Assembly: GCA_022841745.1 (NCBI GenBank)
Contig: JALHQW010000008.1
Location: forward strand, 76,074 to 140,073
DNA length: 64,000 bases
Direction of reading: 5' to 3'
Source of the DNA: Saprospiraceae bacterium
GTDB lineage: Bacteria > Bacteroidota > Bacteroidia > Chitinophagales > Saprospiraceae
In this document: piece after piece, positions 48,207-57,220 of the stretch
Layout: each line of letters opens with the position of its first letter
Position numbering within the stretch: position 1 is the stretch's first letter
Program-made: the position numbers and the translations under genes
The notes under the pieces: generated by a model
Database searches by the model: none
What the model was told of the DNA's origin: nothing
The model's input: the letters and a program-made list of their open reading frames with translations, nothing else

Positions 48207-49249
48207 CAACTCGCCCCCATCAAATTGCAGAGCTTGTACAACACCCTTGCCCCTACGTTGCCATCCCATTCGTTGTCCATGCCGCCCACCTCACACAGGT
48301 CGAAACCGATGATGCGGCGGCCCGATTTCACCACCGATTTCAGTAGATAGATGGCCTCATTGAAGGTCAGTCCACCCGGCACGGGGGTGCCTGTATTGGG
48401 GCAAAGACCCGGCTCCAGGCCATCAATGTCGAAGCTGATATAGACCTGTTGTGGCAGGTCGGCGATGATGCGCTTGCAGGTTTGCTGAAAGCTGCTGCCC
48501 TCAAACGCCGATTCCCTAATTTTTTGATCCGTCCAAACCTGCACCCGACTGTTCGAGGCATGAACGATGTCCATTTCCGCTTCGCAAAAATCACGGATGC
48601 CAACCTGCACCAACCGTTCCACTTGCTTGATTTTCAGCACATTAAAGAAAATCGAGGCATGGGAATAAGTAAAGCCCTCGTAAGCATCTCGCAGGTCTTG
48701 GTGGGCATCAATCTGCAAGATACCAAAATTGCCGTGGTGCTCGGCCAATGCTTCCAGGTAGCCCAATGGTACACTATGCTCACCGCCAACGATGCCCACC
48801 CGCTTGCCTTTTTGAAGCAGCGATATTGTCTCTTGGTAAACCCATTTTTTCAAGTCAAGGCATGTAGCATTGATTTCATCCAAAATGGCCTTCATCTGCG
48901 GGTCTTTGGCAAGATTGCCACCTTCTTCCAAAAAATCAATATAATGCTCGGCAAGTGGGCGAAGTTCCTTGCTGCGGTTAAGCCAAATCAAGTCGAGGTG
49001 CCGCATGTAGATGCCCATTTTCCAGGCCTCTGGCACATCGGGGTCGTAGAGGTCGAGTTGCGTGGAGGCTTCCAAGATGTTCTGCCCGGCAGTGGCCGTG
49101 CCATCGGCGTAGGAAACGGTCACATCCCAAGGAACAGGTACAAGCACGATGTCTGCGTCGTTTTCATCGAAAGGAAGGCCAATGAAATGGCCGTTTTTGA
49201 GTCCGACACCAGAGGGGTCGAAGGAGGAGATTTTTTCTTGTTTGGTCAT
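48197..49249 (-). CDS. Arginase/agmatinase/formiminoglutamase family hydrolase
   Basis: 350 aa. The binuclear Mn-binding motifs are present: GGEHSVPLGYLEAL, DAHQDLRDAYEGFTYSHASIF and SFDIDGLEPGLCPNTGTPVPGGLTF. The DAH-D and DID-x-DP-like pattern (here DIDGLEP) is complete. Which guanidine compound it splits cannot be told; agmatinase or formimidoylglutamase is possible. The arginine deiminase at 35 kb is too far for a common operon. Confidence 0.85.
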   Translation of the reverse strand: MTKQEKISSFDPSGVGLKNGHFIGLPFDENDADIVLVPVPWDVTVSYADGTATAGQNILEASTQLDLYDPDVPEAWKMGIYMRHLDLIWLNRSKELRPLAEHYIDFLEEGGNLAKDPQMKAILDEINATCLDLKKWVYQETISLLQKGKRVGIVGGEHSVPLGYLEALAEHHGNFGILQIDAHQDLRDAYEGFTYSHASIFFNVLKIKQVERLVQVGIRDFCEAEMDIVHASNSRVQVWTDQKIRESAFEGSSFQQTCKRIIADLPQQVYISFDIDGLEPGLCPNTGTPVPGGLTFNEAIYLLKSVVKSGRRIIGFDLCEVGGMDNEWDGNVGARVLYKLCNLMGASWRE

Positions 49250-49260
49250 AAAAATTATTG

Positions 49261-49659
49261 TCAGTTCAATTTCTCTCTCAAAAATTCAATATTCTCTTGG
49301 TTTTGTGAGGAATACACGCCTTCGCTCTCATCTGCCCAAATCGCAAGACATAGCGCAACCTCAAATGATTTTTTGGCTTCGCTAGTGAGTCCAAGCCGCT
49401 TCTGAGCGAGCGCCTTCTCTTTGAAAATCTCCGATGAGGAGCTTGCCTGAACAGGTGTCTGAAACTGCCCAATCAATTTTTCAGCAACTTCCTTTGCGGT
49501 AAGTGAATCATCGTCCAATCCAAGCGCCAGCCCATTAAGGCTCTCGTTGACCTCTTGTATGATGGCCGAATCTTCGCCCGCCAATTTGAAGCGGAGCAAC
49601 TTGGCCAGCAGTTGGGCGAGCCTGTTGATTTCTTTAAGCAACCAATCTTCTTTTGCCAT
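49261..49659 (-). CDS. Hypothetical helical protein
   Basis: 132 aa, helical throughout (KEDWLLKEINRLAQLLAKLLRFKLAG; AKKSFEVALCLAIW). The middle is acidic (EVNESLNGLALGLDDDSLTAKEVAEKL). It recalls TPR-like small proteins such as DUF6483, but I cannot confirm it. It follows the arginase-family gene 12 bases upstream in the same direction. Confidence 0.65.
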   Translation of the reverse strand: MAKEDWLLKEINRLAQLLAKLLRFKLAGEDSAIIQEVNESLNGLALGLDDDSLTAKEVAEKLIGQFQTPVQASSSSEIFKEKALAQKRLGLTSEAKKSFEVALCLAIWADESEGVYSSQNQENIEFLREKLN

Positions 49660-50003
49660 GAGTGATGGAGATTATGGGTAGTAAGATAAAATTTCAATGA
49701 TGACGGCACCTCAAAATGGCCTTCCACCGTCTTTGAAATTGCGCAGGACGATCGGCCATATTGAAGCATCACCCTAGACCGTGCAATAACATTGAGGCTG
49801 AGTTACTACTTCTGGGCTCAAAGATAGGGAAGCACATCCACCCTGTCCAAATCCAAAAAAGCATTGTGAAGATGGTCGAAATCGGTGTAATAAGGTAAAA
49901 GAAAGGCTCATTGCCCAAGCGACACAAGGTAATTTCTCGGCAAAATTTGGTTGCATTATTTGCAAATGGTCTATCTTGCAACACTAAAACAATCCAATTT
50001 GAT
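49660..50003. other. 344-base intergenic region without a recognisable gene
   Basis: No convincing frame; short minus-strand frames lack coding character. A TTTG at about 49949 and TATCTTGC at about 49974-49981, roughly 20 bases apart, form a weak promoter for the Uma2 gene at 50004. Confidence 0.5.
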
Positions 50004-50570
50004 ATGATTGTAGCAGAAAAGAAAATATCGGTGGCCGAGTTCCGTCAAATGGAATTCGAGGACGAAGATGCATACTATGAACTCATCAACGGAGAAGTCG
50101 TGAAAAAATCCGCACCTACACCCCTGCATCAGGAGATTTCCAACAATCTTTCCTTCGCTTTAACCGCTTTTATAAGACAAAATAGCCTTGGCAAACTATT
50201 CACTGCCCCGGTGGACGTTTATCTGCACGAGTTCAGCCATGTCCTTCCTGACATCCTATTTGTCTCGACAGAAAACCAAGCCATCATCCACTACAAAGAA
50301 GGCATCATTGGCGTACCCGATTTGGTAATCGAAATCATTTCACCCAGTTCCATCTACAAGGACAGGGTGCTGAAAAACAACGACTACCAAGCCGCTGGCG
50401 TACCTGAATACTGGCTCGTAGATGCCAAAAATCAGGCCGTGGAGGTGTACGAGAACCTGGGTAATGCCTTTCAACTATTCGCCTTCGCAGCCGAGACTGG
50501 CACCATTCAATCCAAGCTATTGCAAGGCTTTTCGATTGATATTACCACCATCTTCCCACCTGAACAATGA
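50004..50570 (+). CDS. Uma2-family (DUF820) PD-(D/E)xK protein
   Basis: 188 aa from ATG 50004. SVAEFRQMEFEDEDAYYELINGEVVKKSAPTPLHQEISNNL, VLPDILFVST, GVPDLVIEIISPSSIYKD and EYWLVDAKNQAVEVYE follow the Uma2/DUF820 pattern, a putative restriction-endonuclease-fold family whose role is still unclear. It is translationally coupled (ATGA) to the LOG gene. Confidence 0.85.
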   Translation: MIVAEKKISVAEFRQMEFEDEDAYYELINGEVVKKSAPTPLHQEISNNLSFALTAFIRQNSLGKLFTAPVDVYLHEFSHVLPDILFVSTENQAIIHYKEGIIGVPDLVIEIISPSSIYKDRVLKNNDYQAAGVPEYWLVDAKNQAVEVYENLGNAFQLFAFAAETGTIQSKLLQGFSIDITTIFPPEQ

Positions 50571-51133
50571 ATTCCATCGCCGTTTTCTGCGGGGCCAATA
50601 CCGGCTTCGACCCCGCCTACGCCGCTGCCGCCCGTGAAATCGGACAGACCTTTGCGGAGCAAAAAATCCTCACCGTTTACGGGGCCGGCAACGTGGGCCT
50701 CATGGGCGTACTGGCCGATGCCGCCCTCGAAGCTGGCGGCAAGGTGCTCGGTGTCATCCCCGATTTTTTGAAGGAAAAAGAGGTTTGCCACACAGGCCTT
50801 ACCGAACTCATCGTCACCCGCACCATGCACGAGCGCAAGCAGGTAATGGCCGAGCGTTCGGACGGGTTCATCATACTGCCGGGCGGTTTTGGCACGCTCG
50901 ATGAGTTCTTCGAGATACTCACTTGGCGGCAATTGCGGCTGCACAACAAGCCAATTGGCATATTGGACGTGGGCGGCTTTTACCAGCACCTTCTAGCCCA
51001 TGTTCGATTGATGTGGGAAAAAGGGCTGCTGCGGGAAAGCAATTTGAGATTGTTTTGTGTGGCGGATTCTCTGCCTGAATTATTAGCAAAGATGGGTGAG
51101 ACTGTGGATGTGGGAGAAGGTAAGTGGATGTAA
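50567..51133 (+). CDS. LOG family protein (cytokinin riboside 5'-monophosphate phosphoribohydrolase-like)
   Basis: 188 aa. IAVFCGANTGFDPAYAAAAREIG, YGAGNVGLMGVLADAALEAGGKVLGVIPDFL, MHERKQVMAERSDGFIILPGGFGTLDEFFEILTWRQ: the PGGFGTLDE motif is diagnostic of LOG. These enzymes release free base from nucleotide. Start overlaps the Uma2 stop by four bases. Confidence 0.88.
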   Translation: MNSIAVFCGANTGFDPAYAAAAREIGQTFAEQKILTVYGAGNVGLMGVLADAALEAGGKVLGVIPDFLKEKEVCHTGLTELIVTRTMHERKQVMAERSDGFIILPGGFGTLDEFFEILTWRQLRLHNKPIGILDVGGFYQHLLAHVRLMWEKGLLRESNLRLFCVADSLPELLAKMGETVDVGEGKWM

Positions 51134-51245
51134 TAATTCTTGCGAAAATGACAACCCAACCCGTTTAGCTTACGTTACATCCCTGAACCCCAAAAAATTG
51201 CCACAACATTTGTCCTACCCCTACAAACTTTTATTCCAAACACCC

Positions 51246-51253
51246 TATCTTTG
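51246..51253 (+). promoter_or_regulatory. -7 box of ahcY (TATCTTTG)
   Basis: TATCTTTGCAAC is the full TAnnTTTG element followed by the GC typical in this phylum, 80 bases upstream of ahcY. The upstream -33 is weak (ACTTTT about 19 bases before). Confidence 0.6.
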
Positions 51254-51332
51254 CAACCGATTTTCAAAATCTTTGTTTGAAAGTACCTAACTCCCCGAAC
51301 AATCAAGACCATCATCCATCAAAATCTTCTTC

Positions 51333-52646
51333 ATGACGACCGTAGAGACATCCCTAAAGTACAAGGTAAAAGACATCGCCCTCGCCGAATGGGGCCGCAA
51401 GGAAATCGAACTCGCCGAGGCAGAGATGCCTGGCCTCATGGCACTGCGTGAGCAGTACGGCAAGTCGAAGCCCCTTTCAGGTGCCCGCATCGCTGGCTGC
51501 CTGCACATGACCATCCAGACCGCCGTGCTCATCGAGACACTGAAGGAACTGGGCGCCGAGGTGACTTGGTCTTCCTGCAATATCTTTTCCACCCAAGACC
51601 ACGCTGCCGCTGCCATCGCCGCTGCCGGCATACCAGTTTTCGCTTGGAAGGGCCAGAACGAAGAAGAGTTCGACTGGTGCATTGAGCAGACGCTGTTTGC
51701 CTTCGAGGACAACCAGCCATTGAACATGATTCTCGACGATGGTGGCGACCTTACCAATATGGTGCTCGACCGCTTTCCCGAATTGGTGCCCAATGTAAAA
51801 GGTATCAGCGAGGAGACGACCACGGGTGTACACCGCCTGTACGAGCGGGTAAAGAACGGCACCCTGCCGATGCCTGCCATTAACGTGAACGACAGCGTTA
51901 CGAAATCGAAATTCGACAATAAATACGGCTGCAAAGAGAGTCTCGTGGACTCCATCCGCCGTGCGACCGATACCATGATGGCTGGCAAAGTGGCCGTTGT
52001 GGCTGGCTATGGTGACGTAGGAAAAGGTTCTGCTGCCTCCCTTCGTGGCGCTGGCGCTCGGGTGATTGTCACTGAAATTGACCCGATTTGCGCACTGCAA
52101 GCGGCCATGGACGGCTTCGCTGTGCTGAAAATGGAGAATGCCATCCCGCAGGCAAACATCGTGGTAACAGCCACAGGCAACTGCGACATCATCACAGGCG
52201 AACATTTCAAGATGATGAAGGACAAGACCATCGTTTGCAATATCGGCCACTTCGACAACGAGATTGACGTGGCTTGGTTGAAGTCGAACTACGGCAGCAC
52301 CCATGTGAACATCAAGCCGCAGGTGGACAAATACACCGTTGATGGAAATGACATTCTCCTGCTGGCCGAAGGCCGACTCGTAAACCTTGGCTGCGCTACG
52401 GGCCACCCATCCTTTGTGATGTCCAACTCGTTCACCAACCAGACGCTGGCGCAAATCGAGCTTTGGACGAATACCGACCAGTACGAGAACCAAGTTTATA
52501 CCCTGCCCAAGCACCTCGACGAGCAGGTGGCCCGCCTCCACCTCGCCAAAATCGGCGTGGAACTGGAAGAACTGAACCAGAAGCAGGCTGATTATATCGG
52601 CGTTGCGAAGTCTGGGCCGTTCAAGCCTGAGTATTACCGGTATTAA
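51333..52646 (+). CDS. ahcY: Adenosylhomocysteinase
   Basis: 437 aa, the normal size. [69 protein letters not shown], the NAD site [13 protein letters not shown] near 220, and the C-terminal [12 protein letters not shown] define SAH hydrolase. It clears S-adenosylhomocysteine made by methyltransferases. Followed by a strong terminator. Confidence 0.97.
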   Translation: MTTVETSLKYKVKDIALAEWGRKEIELAEAEMPGLMALREQYGKSKPLSGARIAGCLHMTIQTAVLIETLKELGAEVTWSSCNIFSTQDHAAAAIAAAGIPVFAWKGQNEEEFDWCIEQTLFAFEDNQPLNMILDDGGDLTNMVLDRFPELVPNVKGISEETTTGVHRLYERVKNGTLPMPAINVNDSVTKSKFDNKYGCKESLVDSIRRATDTMMAGKVAVVAGYGDVGKGSAASLRGAGARVIVTEIDPICALQAAMDGFAVLKMENAIPQANIVVTATGNCDIITGEHFKMMKDKTIVCNIGHFDNEIDVAWLKSNYGSTHVNIKPQVDKYTVDGNDILLLAEGRLVNLGCATGHPSFVMSNSFTNQTLAQIELWTNTDQYENQVYTLPKHLDEQVARLHLAKIGVELEELNQKQADYIGVAKSGPFKPEYYRY

Positions 52647-52756
52647 AGTTGGCAGTTCGACTATGGAGCCCCAAAGGGGTAAACAGAGGGCAGTCAAGGG
52701 CTGCTTTGCTGTTTAGGTTGAGCTTTAATTGACAAATGACAATTAGACATAAAGAT

Positions 52757-52789
52757 AGCCCGGAGGAGTTCGCTTCTTCGGGCTTTTTT
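52757..52789 (+). terminator. Terminator of ahcY
   Basis: AGCCCGGAGGA - GTTCGC - TTCTTCGGGCT followed by six T: an 11-bp stem (with G-T pairs) and U run, about 110 bases after the ahcY stop. Confidence 0.88.
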
Positions 52790-52794
52790 GTGCT

Positions 52795-52802
52795 TAGTTT
52801 TG
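52795..52802 (+). promoter_or_regulatory. -7 box before the mutase gene
   Basis: TAGTTTTG matches TAnnTTTG, 19 bases before the mutase ATG, and starts six bases after the ahcY terminator. No clear -33 box is visible. Confidence 0.5.
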
Positions 52803-52820
52803 CCGCAAGAACTTTACAAT

Positions 52821-53897
52821 ATGCAAGAATTATTCGAGGAGTTTTCCTCCATATCCAAAACGGATTGGCTGGAAAAAATCAAGAAAGACCTGAAAGGCAA
52901 ATCTCCCACCGACTTCGATTGGCAGGTGGCAGATGGGCAGGCGGTGACTGCCTTCCCGCATTTGGACGACATGGGCGGGACACTCCCCCACCCCATTGCC
53001 ACGGGCAAAAACGATTGGCAAATCTGCGAAGGCTTCCAAGTGGGCGATGCGGCAAAAACCAACAAAATGGCGCTGAAGGCATTGGAAGGCGGGGCAGAGG
53101 CGTTGCGCTTCAACTGCACGGAACTGCCTGATTTCGAAGCGCTTATGCGTGGCATTGACCCAACTATCATTTCCATGCATTGGAGGCCGAAGAAGATGGA
53201 GCAGCCGATTTCGTTGCTGCGCAATTTTGTAGAATACGCTGGCGCCAATTCCGATCAGATCAGCGGCACCTTCTGCTGGCAGGGCAAGCAGGCGTTGGAG
53301 ATACTCGAACTGGCCGAGCAACAGCTTCCAAATTTCAATGTGCTGCCAGTACATGGCTCGGCTTTCTATGAAAACGATGATAAAACAGCGGACGAGCTTC
53401 GCAAAATGGCCACTGCTGCCAACGACTGGTTTGCGAACCTGACAACTGTTGGCGTAAGCCCCGAACGCATTGCGAAGCAAGTTTTCTTTACCTGTTTTAT
53501 CGGAAAAAACTACTTCTTACAAATCGCAAAGCTGCGGGCCATCCGCAAGTTTTGGCTTGAATTGCAAGGTAAATGGGGTGTCGAAAACCCGCAACCCGCT
53601 TTCATTTTCGCTCAGTTCCCCATCACCGAGCAAATGCCCGATGCCAACACCAACCTCATCCAAGCCACCACCCAGGCCATGTCCGCCGTCATAGGTGGCG
53701 TGGACGTGCTGACCGTGCTGCCCTCTGACAAAACCAATGATGAGGCAAAGCCGACAGATTTTTCAAGGCGCATGGCTCGCAACGTGCAGCATATTTTGAA
53801 AATGGAAAGCCATTTTGATTGGGTGGCAGACCCAGCGGCGGGGAGCTATTTCATTGAAAATTTAACACAAAAGTTGTTGGAAGGTATGGAGATATGA
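52821..53897 (+). CDS. Methylmalonyl-CoA mutase small subunit-like, short form
   Basis: 358 aa from ATG 52821. WLEKIKKDLKGKSPTDFDWQV, EGFQVGDAAKTNKMALKALEGGAEALRFN and FDWVADPAAGSYFIENLTQKLLE are typical of the MutA barrel. Reference small subunits run about 450-640 aa and have a degenerate B12-binding domain at the end, which is missing here. The large subunit mutB is not adjacent. It may be a Bacteroidota short form, or a remnant; the frame is open and has a promoter-like element. Confidence 0.82.
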   Translation: MQELFEEFSSISKTDWLEKIKKDLKGKSPTDFDWQVADGQAVTAFPHLDDMGGTLPHPIATGKNDWQICEGFQVGDAAKTNKMALKALEGGAEALRFNCTELPDFEALMRGIDPTIISMHWRPKKMEQPISLLRNFVEYAGANSDQISGTFCWQGKQALEILELAEQQLPNFNVLPVHGSAFYENDDKTADELRKMATAANDWFANLTTVGVSPERIAKQVFFTCFIGKNYFLQIAKLRAIRKFWLELQGKWGVENPQPAFIFAQFPITEQMPDANTNLIQATTQAMSAVIGGVDVLTVLPSDKTNDEAKPTDFSRRMARNVQHILKMESHFDWVADPAAGSYFIENLTQKLLEGMEI

Positions 53898-53997
53898 GGT
53901 TTGTGAAGGTACGAAACAAAAAAACGTGTGGCAGCGAACTGTCAGCACGTTTTTTTTCGGCCTGAACATACCTTCAAACCTCATATTTCCATACTTA
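53881..53997. repeat. Imperfect 31-bp inverted repeat around a terminator
   Basis: 53881-53912 (AAGGTATGGAGATATGAGG...) matches the complement of 53968-53998 (...CCTCATATTTCCATACTT). The units resemble the ACCTCCATA words at 57215-57240. It encloses the terminator at 53918-53958 and lies between convergent genes. Confidence 0.8.
53918..53958. terminator. Bidirectional terminator between the mutase and aldolase genes
   Basis: AAAAAACGTG-TGGCAG - CGAA - CTGTCA-G-CACGTTTTTTTT, about 16 bp of stem with A and T runs on the two sides, so it works for both convergent transcripts. Confidence 0.85.
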
Positions 53998-54004
53998 ATC
54001 AATA

Positions 54005-55081
54005 TCAAGCATTCCTATTGATGCAGTTCAAATCTTCAAAGGCCAGTTTCAGGCGTTTCACAAAATTCTCCTCGCCTTTGCGCAGCCATACCCTTGGGTC
54101 ATAGAACTTCTTGTTCGGCTTGTCGTCGCCTTCTGGGTTGCCTATTTGGCCTTGCAGGTAATCCTTCTTGCTTTCATAGAAATCTTTCACGCCTTCCCAA
54201 TAGGCCCATTGCATGTCGGTGTCAATGTTCATCTTGATGGCACCATAGCTGATGGCCTCCCTGATTTCTTCCCGGCTACTGCCAGAACCACCATGGAACA
54301 CAAAGTTGATGGGCTGCTCACGGCTTGTGTTGAACTTCTCACGAACATATTCCTGGGAATTTTTCAGGATGATGGGCTGTAGTTTAACGTTGCCGGGCTT
54401 ATAGACGCCATGTACGTTGCCGAAGGCAGCCGCAATGGTGAAGCGGGGGCTTACTTTCAGCAGTTCTTCGTAAGCGTATGCTACTTCGCTTGGCTGGGTG
54501 TAGAGCTTGCTGGAGTCCACGCCAGAATTGTCCACACCATCCTCTTCGCCGCCTGTCACGCCCAGCTCGATTTCGAGGGTCATGCCGATTTTGGCCATGC
54601 GCTCTAGGTATTCGACACAGATTTCGATGTTCTCGTGGATGGGTTCTTCGCTGAGGTCGAGCATGTGCGAGCTGTAGAGCGGAAAGCCACGCTCTTCATA
54701 GAAACGCTCGCCTGCGAGCAGCAAGCCGTCAATCCAAGGAAGCAGGTTCTTGGCGCAGTGGTCGGTGTGAAGCACGACGGGCACGCCGTAGGCCTTGGCC
54801 ATGGTGTGTACGTGCATGGCACCGGAGATACCGCCCATGATGGCTGCATTCTGGCCTTCGTTGCTCAGGCTTTTGCCAGCAAAGAACACTGCACCGCCAT
54901 TGGAGTACTGAATCATCACTGGGGAGTTGACGGCCTTGGCCGTTTCGAGTACAGCGTTGACCGTGTTGGTGCCTATGACGTTCACTGCAGGAAGTGCATA
55001 GTTGTTGTCGTTGGCATGTTGGAGGAGTTCGGTCACTTCGTCGCCATGAAGTACCCCGGAGCGGAACCTTGAATTTGACAT
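54005..55081 (-). CDS. fbaA: Class II fructose-bisphosphate aldolase
   Basis: 358 aa. HGDEVTELLQHANDNNYALPAVNVIGTN, NSPVMIQYSNGGAVF, VVLHTDHCAKNLLPWIDGLL with metal-binding His/Asp, EIELGVTGGEEDGVDNSG, FAAAFGNVHGVYKPG and FVFHGGSGSSREEI are class II signatures of the E. coli FbaA subgroup. It interconverts fructose-1,6-bisphosphate and trioses in glycolysis. Its leader contains the 131-bp structured element at 55111-55241. Confidence 0.95.
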   Translation of the reverse strand: MSNSRFRSGVLHGDEVTELLQHANDNNYALPAVNVIGTNTVNAVLETAKAVNSPVMIQYSNGGAVFFAGKSLSNEGQNAAIMGGISGAMHVHTMAKAYGVPVVLHTDHCAKNLLPWIDGLLLAGERFYEERGFPLYSSHMLDLSEEPIHENIEICVEYLERMAKIGMTLEIELGVTGGEEDGVDNSGVDSSKLYTQPSEVAYAYEELLKVSPRFTIAAAFGNVHGVYKPGNVKLQPIILKNSQEYVREKFNTSREQPINFVFHGGSGSSREEIREAISYGAIKMNIDTDMQWAYWEGVKDFYESKKDYLQGQIGNPEGDDKPNKKFYDPRVWLRKGEENFVKRLKLAFEDLNCINRNA

Positions 55082-55110
55082 GGTATTGAATTTTTATTTT
55101 GAAAACGCTC

Positions 55111-55241
55111 AATTGAAATTGATAGCGGTATCATCCTGAGGCAGGGTTATCAAACCCCGTTGTTACGATACACCGGGGTTTGATAACCCCGCCTCTCGGA
55201 AAGCGCAGTGCTATTGCACTACTCCAGCATCAATTTCAATT
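55111..55241. repeat. 131-bp MITE-like or structured RNA element in the aldolase leader
   Basis: Terminal inverted repeats of 13 bp (55111-55123 and 55229-55241) enclose a 22-bp stem with one mismatch (55138-55159 with 55174-55195) and a small hairpin AGTGC-TATT-GCACT (55207-55220). No coding frame exists inside. No clear target duplication flanks it. It could be a miniature transposon or REP-like element, or a leader structure for fbaA. Confidence 0.75.
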
Positions 55242-55366
55242 TAGACTACCTTTTTTGTGAAGCGGCGAAAGTAGCAAGAATCGGAGTATTTGTAGCATTT
55301 ACACCAACGAAAAAAAGGTAGCACAGAGTGGTACTACCTTTATTGATTCAGTATGAAAATGTATTT

Positions 55367-55927
55367 CTAAAGCGTAACGTCTGGCAAGGGTTCTTCTTCA
55401 GGCACCTCAATGAGTGGCTCAAACTTTTCGGGCATTTCCTTTTCGAGCAGCTTGCTTAGTTCACGGAGGTTCAGGTTGGCTTTGGCCGAGAGGAAGACCA
55501 TTTCGCCAGATCCGGTATCGTTCACAATCAGGAGCACATCTTCGATGACATCCCCTTCATCACGTACCATAATTTGGATGTTTACTCCTTCCGACTTTAC
55601 CATGAGCAGGTCGTCGAAATCGTATTGAAGCAGGTCATTTCGGAGTTTTGCCAGTTTTTCGGCTGGGATGGTATATCCCTCTTCCGAGAACATAAACTTC
55701 ACTTTTCCAAAATGCCGCATCAGGCCAAGGGCTTCTTTTTCCGATTCCGACTCAGCCTTGTTCCGGGCAATCTTGCCGCCAAGACGAATCACCCAACCGG
55801 GCAGTTTTGCGTTCCTAACGCCTTCTTCCCGTTTGTTTTGCCGGTAGAACTTATTCAACGGCTTGTTTTGGGCAATGGCTAAACATGGCAGCAGCACCAA
55901 TAATATCAACAGCAGATTGTTTTTCAT
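55367..55927 (-). CDS. DUF4252-like exported protein
   Basis: 186 aa from ATG 55927. Signal MKNNLLLILLVLLPCLAIAQ. The mature part follows the DUF4252 outline: VIRLGGKIARNKAESESEKEALGLMRHFGKVKFMFSE, LLMVKSEGVNIQIMVRDEGDVIEDVLLIVNDTGSGEMVFLSAKANLNLRELSKLLEKE. It is the last of two DUF4252 genes behind the sigma factor, typical of Bacteroidota sigma/anti-sigma clusters. Confidence 0.8.
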   Translation of the reverse strand: MKNNLLLILLVLLPCLAIAQNKPLNKFYRQNKREEGVRNAKLPGWVIRLGGKIARNKAESESEKEALGLMRHFGKVKFMFSEEGYTIPAEKLAKLRNDLLQYDFDDLLMVKSEGVNIQIMVRDEGDVIEDVLLIVNDTGSGEMVFLSAKANLNLRELSKLLEKEMPEKFEPLIEVPEEEPLPDVTL

Positions 55928-55982
55928 AGCGGGCTTATTTTGATAAAAAAAAGATGGGTTTGAGCGCAAGTTACCCTTACGG

Positions 55983-56525
55983 CTACTCATCATTTTTCTT
56001 CGTGCCCTTATTGCCGCCATCCTTATCATCAAAAGCCTTGGACAGCTTACCGATTTGGTTGAGGTCAATCTTGCCCATGAAGCTAAGGAGCACAAAGTCC
56101 TCATTCTCACCACCCACTAAAAGGAGCAGTTCATCGAGGGTATTGCCGTCGTTGCTGTCTTTCACGAGGAACTTGACATTCTCCGACTTGCCTTCCCTTA
56201 CCTCCATCAGCGTTTCATAGCCTTTGGTGTTGATGGTCTGGAGTGCCTCTTGGTAAAATTTAGCTCCATCGGTCTCGGTGGTAAGGATGCGCAGGCCCTT
56301 GAGGTCTTTGACAACCGACATGATGGCCTCGGCTTCCTCATCCTCAAGGTCGAGTTCCATTTTATTGAACATCTGGAACATTTTGCCACTGATATAAACG
56401 ACCGTGAAACGCTCGTCGTCCACATATTTGGCGAAGTACTTCGAGATGGCATCTTCCTGCGCCTGGGCAGAAGTGAGGGTTCCTGCGGTGAGGAACAATG
56501 CGAAAATGATAGTCAGGTATTTCAT
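55983..56525 (-). CDS. DUF4252 protein
   Basis: 180 aa. Signal MKYLTIIFALFLTAGTLTSAQA. DAISKYFAKYVDDERFTVVYISGKMFQMFNKMELD, KDLKGLRILTTETDGAKFYQEAL, LLLVGGENEDFVLLSFMGKIDLNQIGKL are DUF4252. The C-terminal tail is charged (DDKDGGNKGTKKNDE). It lies upstream of the related gene at 55367 and downstream of the repeat array at 56531. Confidence 0.87.
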   Translation of the reverse strand: MKYLTIIFALFLTAGTLTSAQAQEDAISKYFAKYVDDERFTVVYISGKMFQMFNKMELDLEDEEAEAIMSVVKDLKGLRILTTETDGAKFYQEALQTINTKGYETLMEVREGKSENVKFLVKDSNDGNTLDELLLLVGGENEDFVLLSFMGKIDLNQIGKLSKAFDDKDGGNKGTKKNDE

Positions 56526-56530
56526 TTTTA

Positions 56531-56682
56531 AAGGATTGAAGGATTGAAGGATTGAAGGATTGAAGGATTGAAGGATTGAATGATTGAAGGATTGAAGGAT
56601 TCAAGGATTGAAGGATTCAAGGATTGTGGATGAATGGACGTGAGACAATTCAATCCTTCAATCCTACTATCCTTCAATCCTT
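56531..56682. repeat. 8-bp repeat array AAGGATTG x12 with complementary arm
   Basis: Twelve 8-bp units fill 56531-56626, most identical, with three substitutions (AATGATTG, AAGGATTC twice). Then after about 20 bases CAATCCTT-type units at 56647-56682 form the complementary arm. The array lies between the DUF4252 start (56525) and the anti-sigma stop (56681). Confidence 0.93.
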
Positions 56683-57163
56683 AATTAAAATACTTCCCTA
56701 CTTTTTCCATTTTCTCCACCTCATGCGTGGCCTTTTCAGTACCTTTTTTGAGTTTGGAGGAAACGAGCCGCAGGGCTTTTAAAGTTTCATCGTAGGCTTG
56801 TTGTTCATCCGTGATTTCGTATTTGCTCCAATCAATGGAAGCTTGCTGTGCTTGAGTTTGAGGCCTCCAAATGGCGACCATCGCAACCAACAACACAGCG
56901 CCAACTGCTGCGATTCGGAGCATTTGTTTGGGCCAATTGCGCATCTGCACCACCTTGGCTTCGTTTGCACCGATTTTTTGGAGCAACTTGTCATCGAAAT
57001 CATCCGACAAAGCAATGCCTTGTTCTTGGGCAAAATGTTGGAACAATGGCTGGTAAACCCGAAGCTCGTCGTCCACCGCCTCACCATTGAAATAGGCCCT
57101 GAGTTGGGCTTCTTCCTCCAGCGAGGTCTCACCATCAAAATATTTTTCTAAAAGCGCTTTCAT
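56681..57163 (-). CDS. Anti-sigma-like membrane protein
   Basis: 160 aa. N-terminal MKALLEKYFDGETSLEEEAQLRAYFN resembles the short zinc-less anti-sigma start of Bacteroidota. A single membrane span at about 83-100 (MLRIAAVGAVLLVAMVAIW) is followed by a helical C-terminal domain (DEQQAYDETLKALRLVSSKLKKG). It lies 57 bases after the sigma gene and would hold it at the membrane. No HxxxCxxC motif. Confidence 0.75.
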   Translation of the reverse strand: MKALLEKYFDGETSLEEEAQLRAYFNGEAVDDELRVYQPLFQHFAQEQGIALSDDFDDKLLQKIGANEAKVVQMRNWPKQMLRIAAVGAVLLVAMVAIWRPQTQAQQASIDWSKYEITDEQQAYDETLKALRLVSSKLKKGTEKATHEVEKMEKVGKYFN

Positions 57164-57220
57164 TTTCTAAAAATTTATGTAAAGTACTTGATAAACAAGA
57201 GATGAGAGAGGGGACATACC

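Noticed and set aside
56531-56682. CRISPR array
   Set aside because: The 8-bp units are contiguous with no unique spacers, and no cas genes are nearby.
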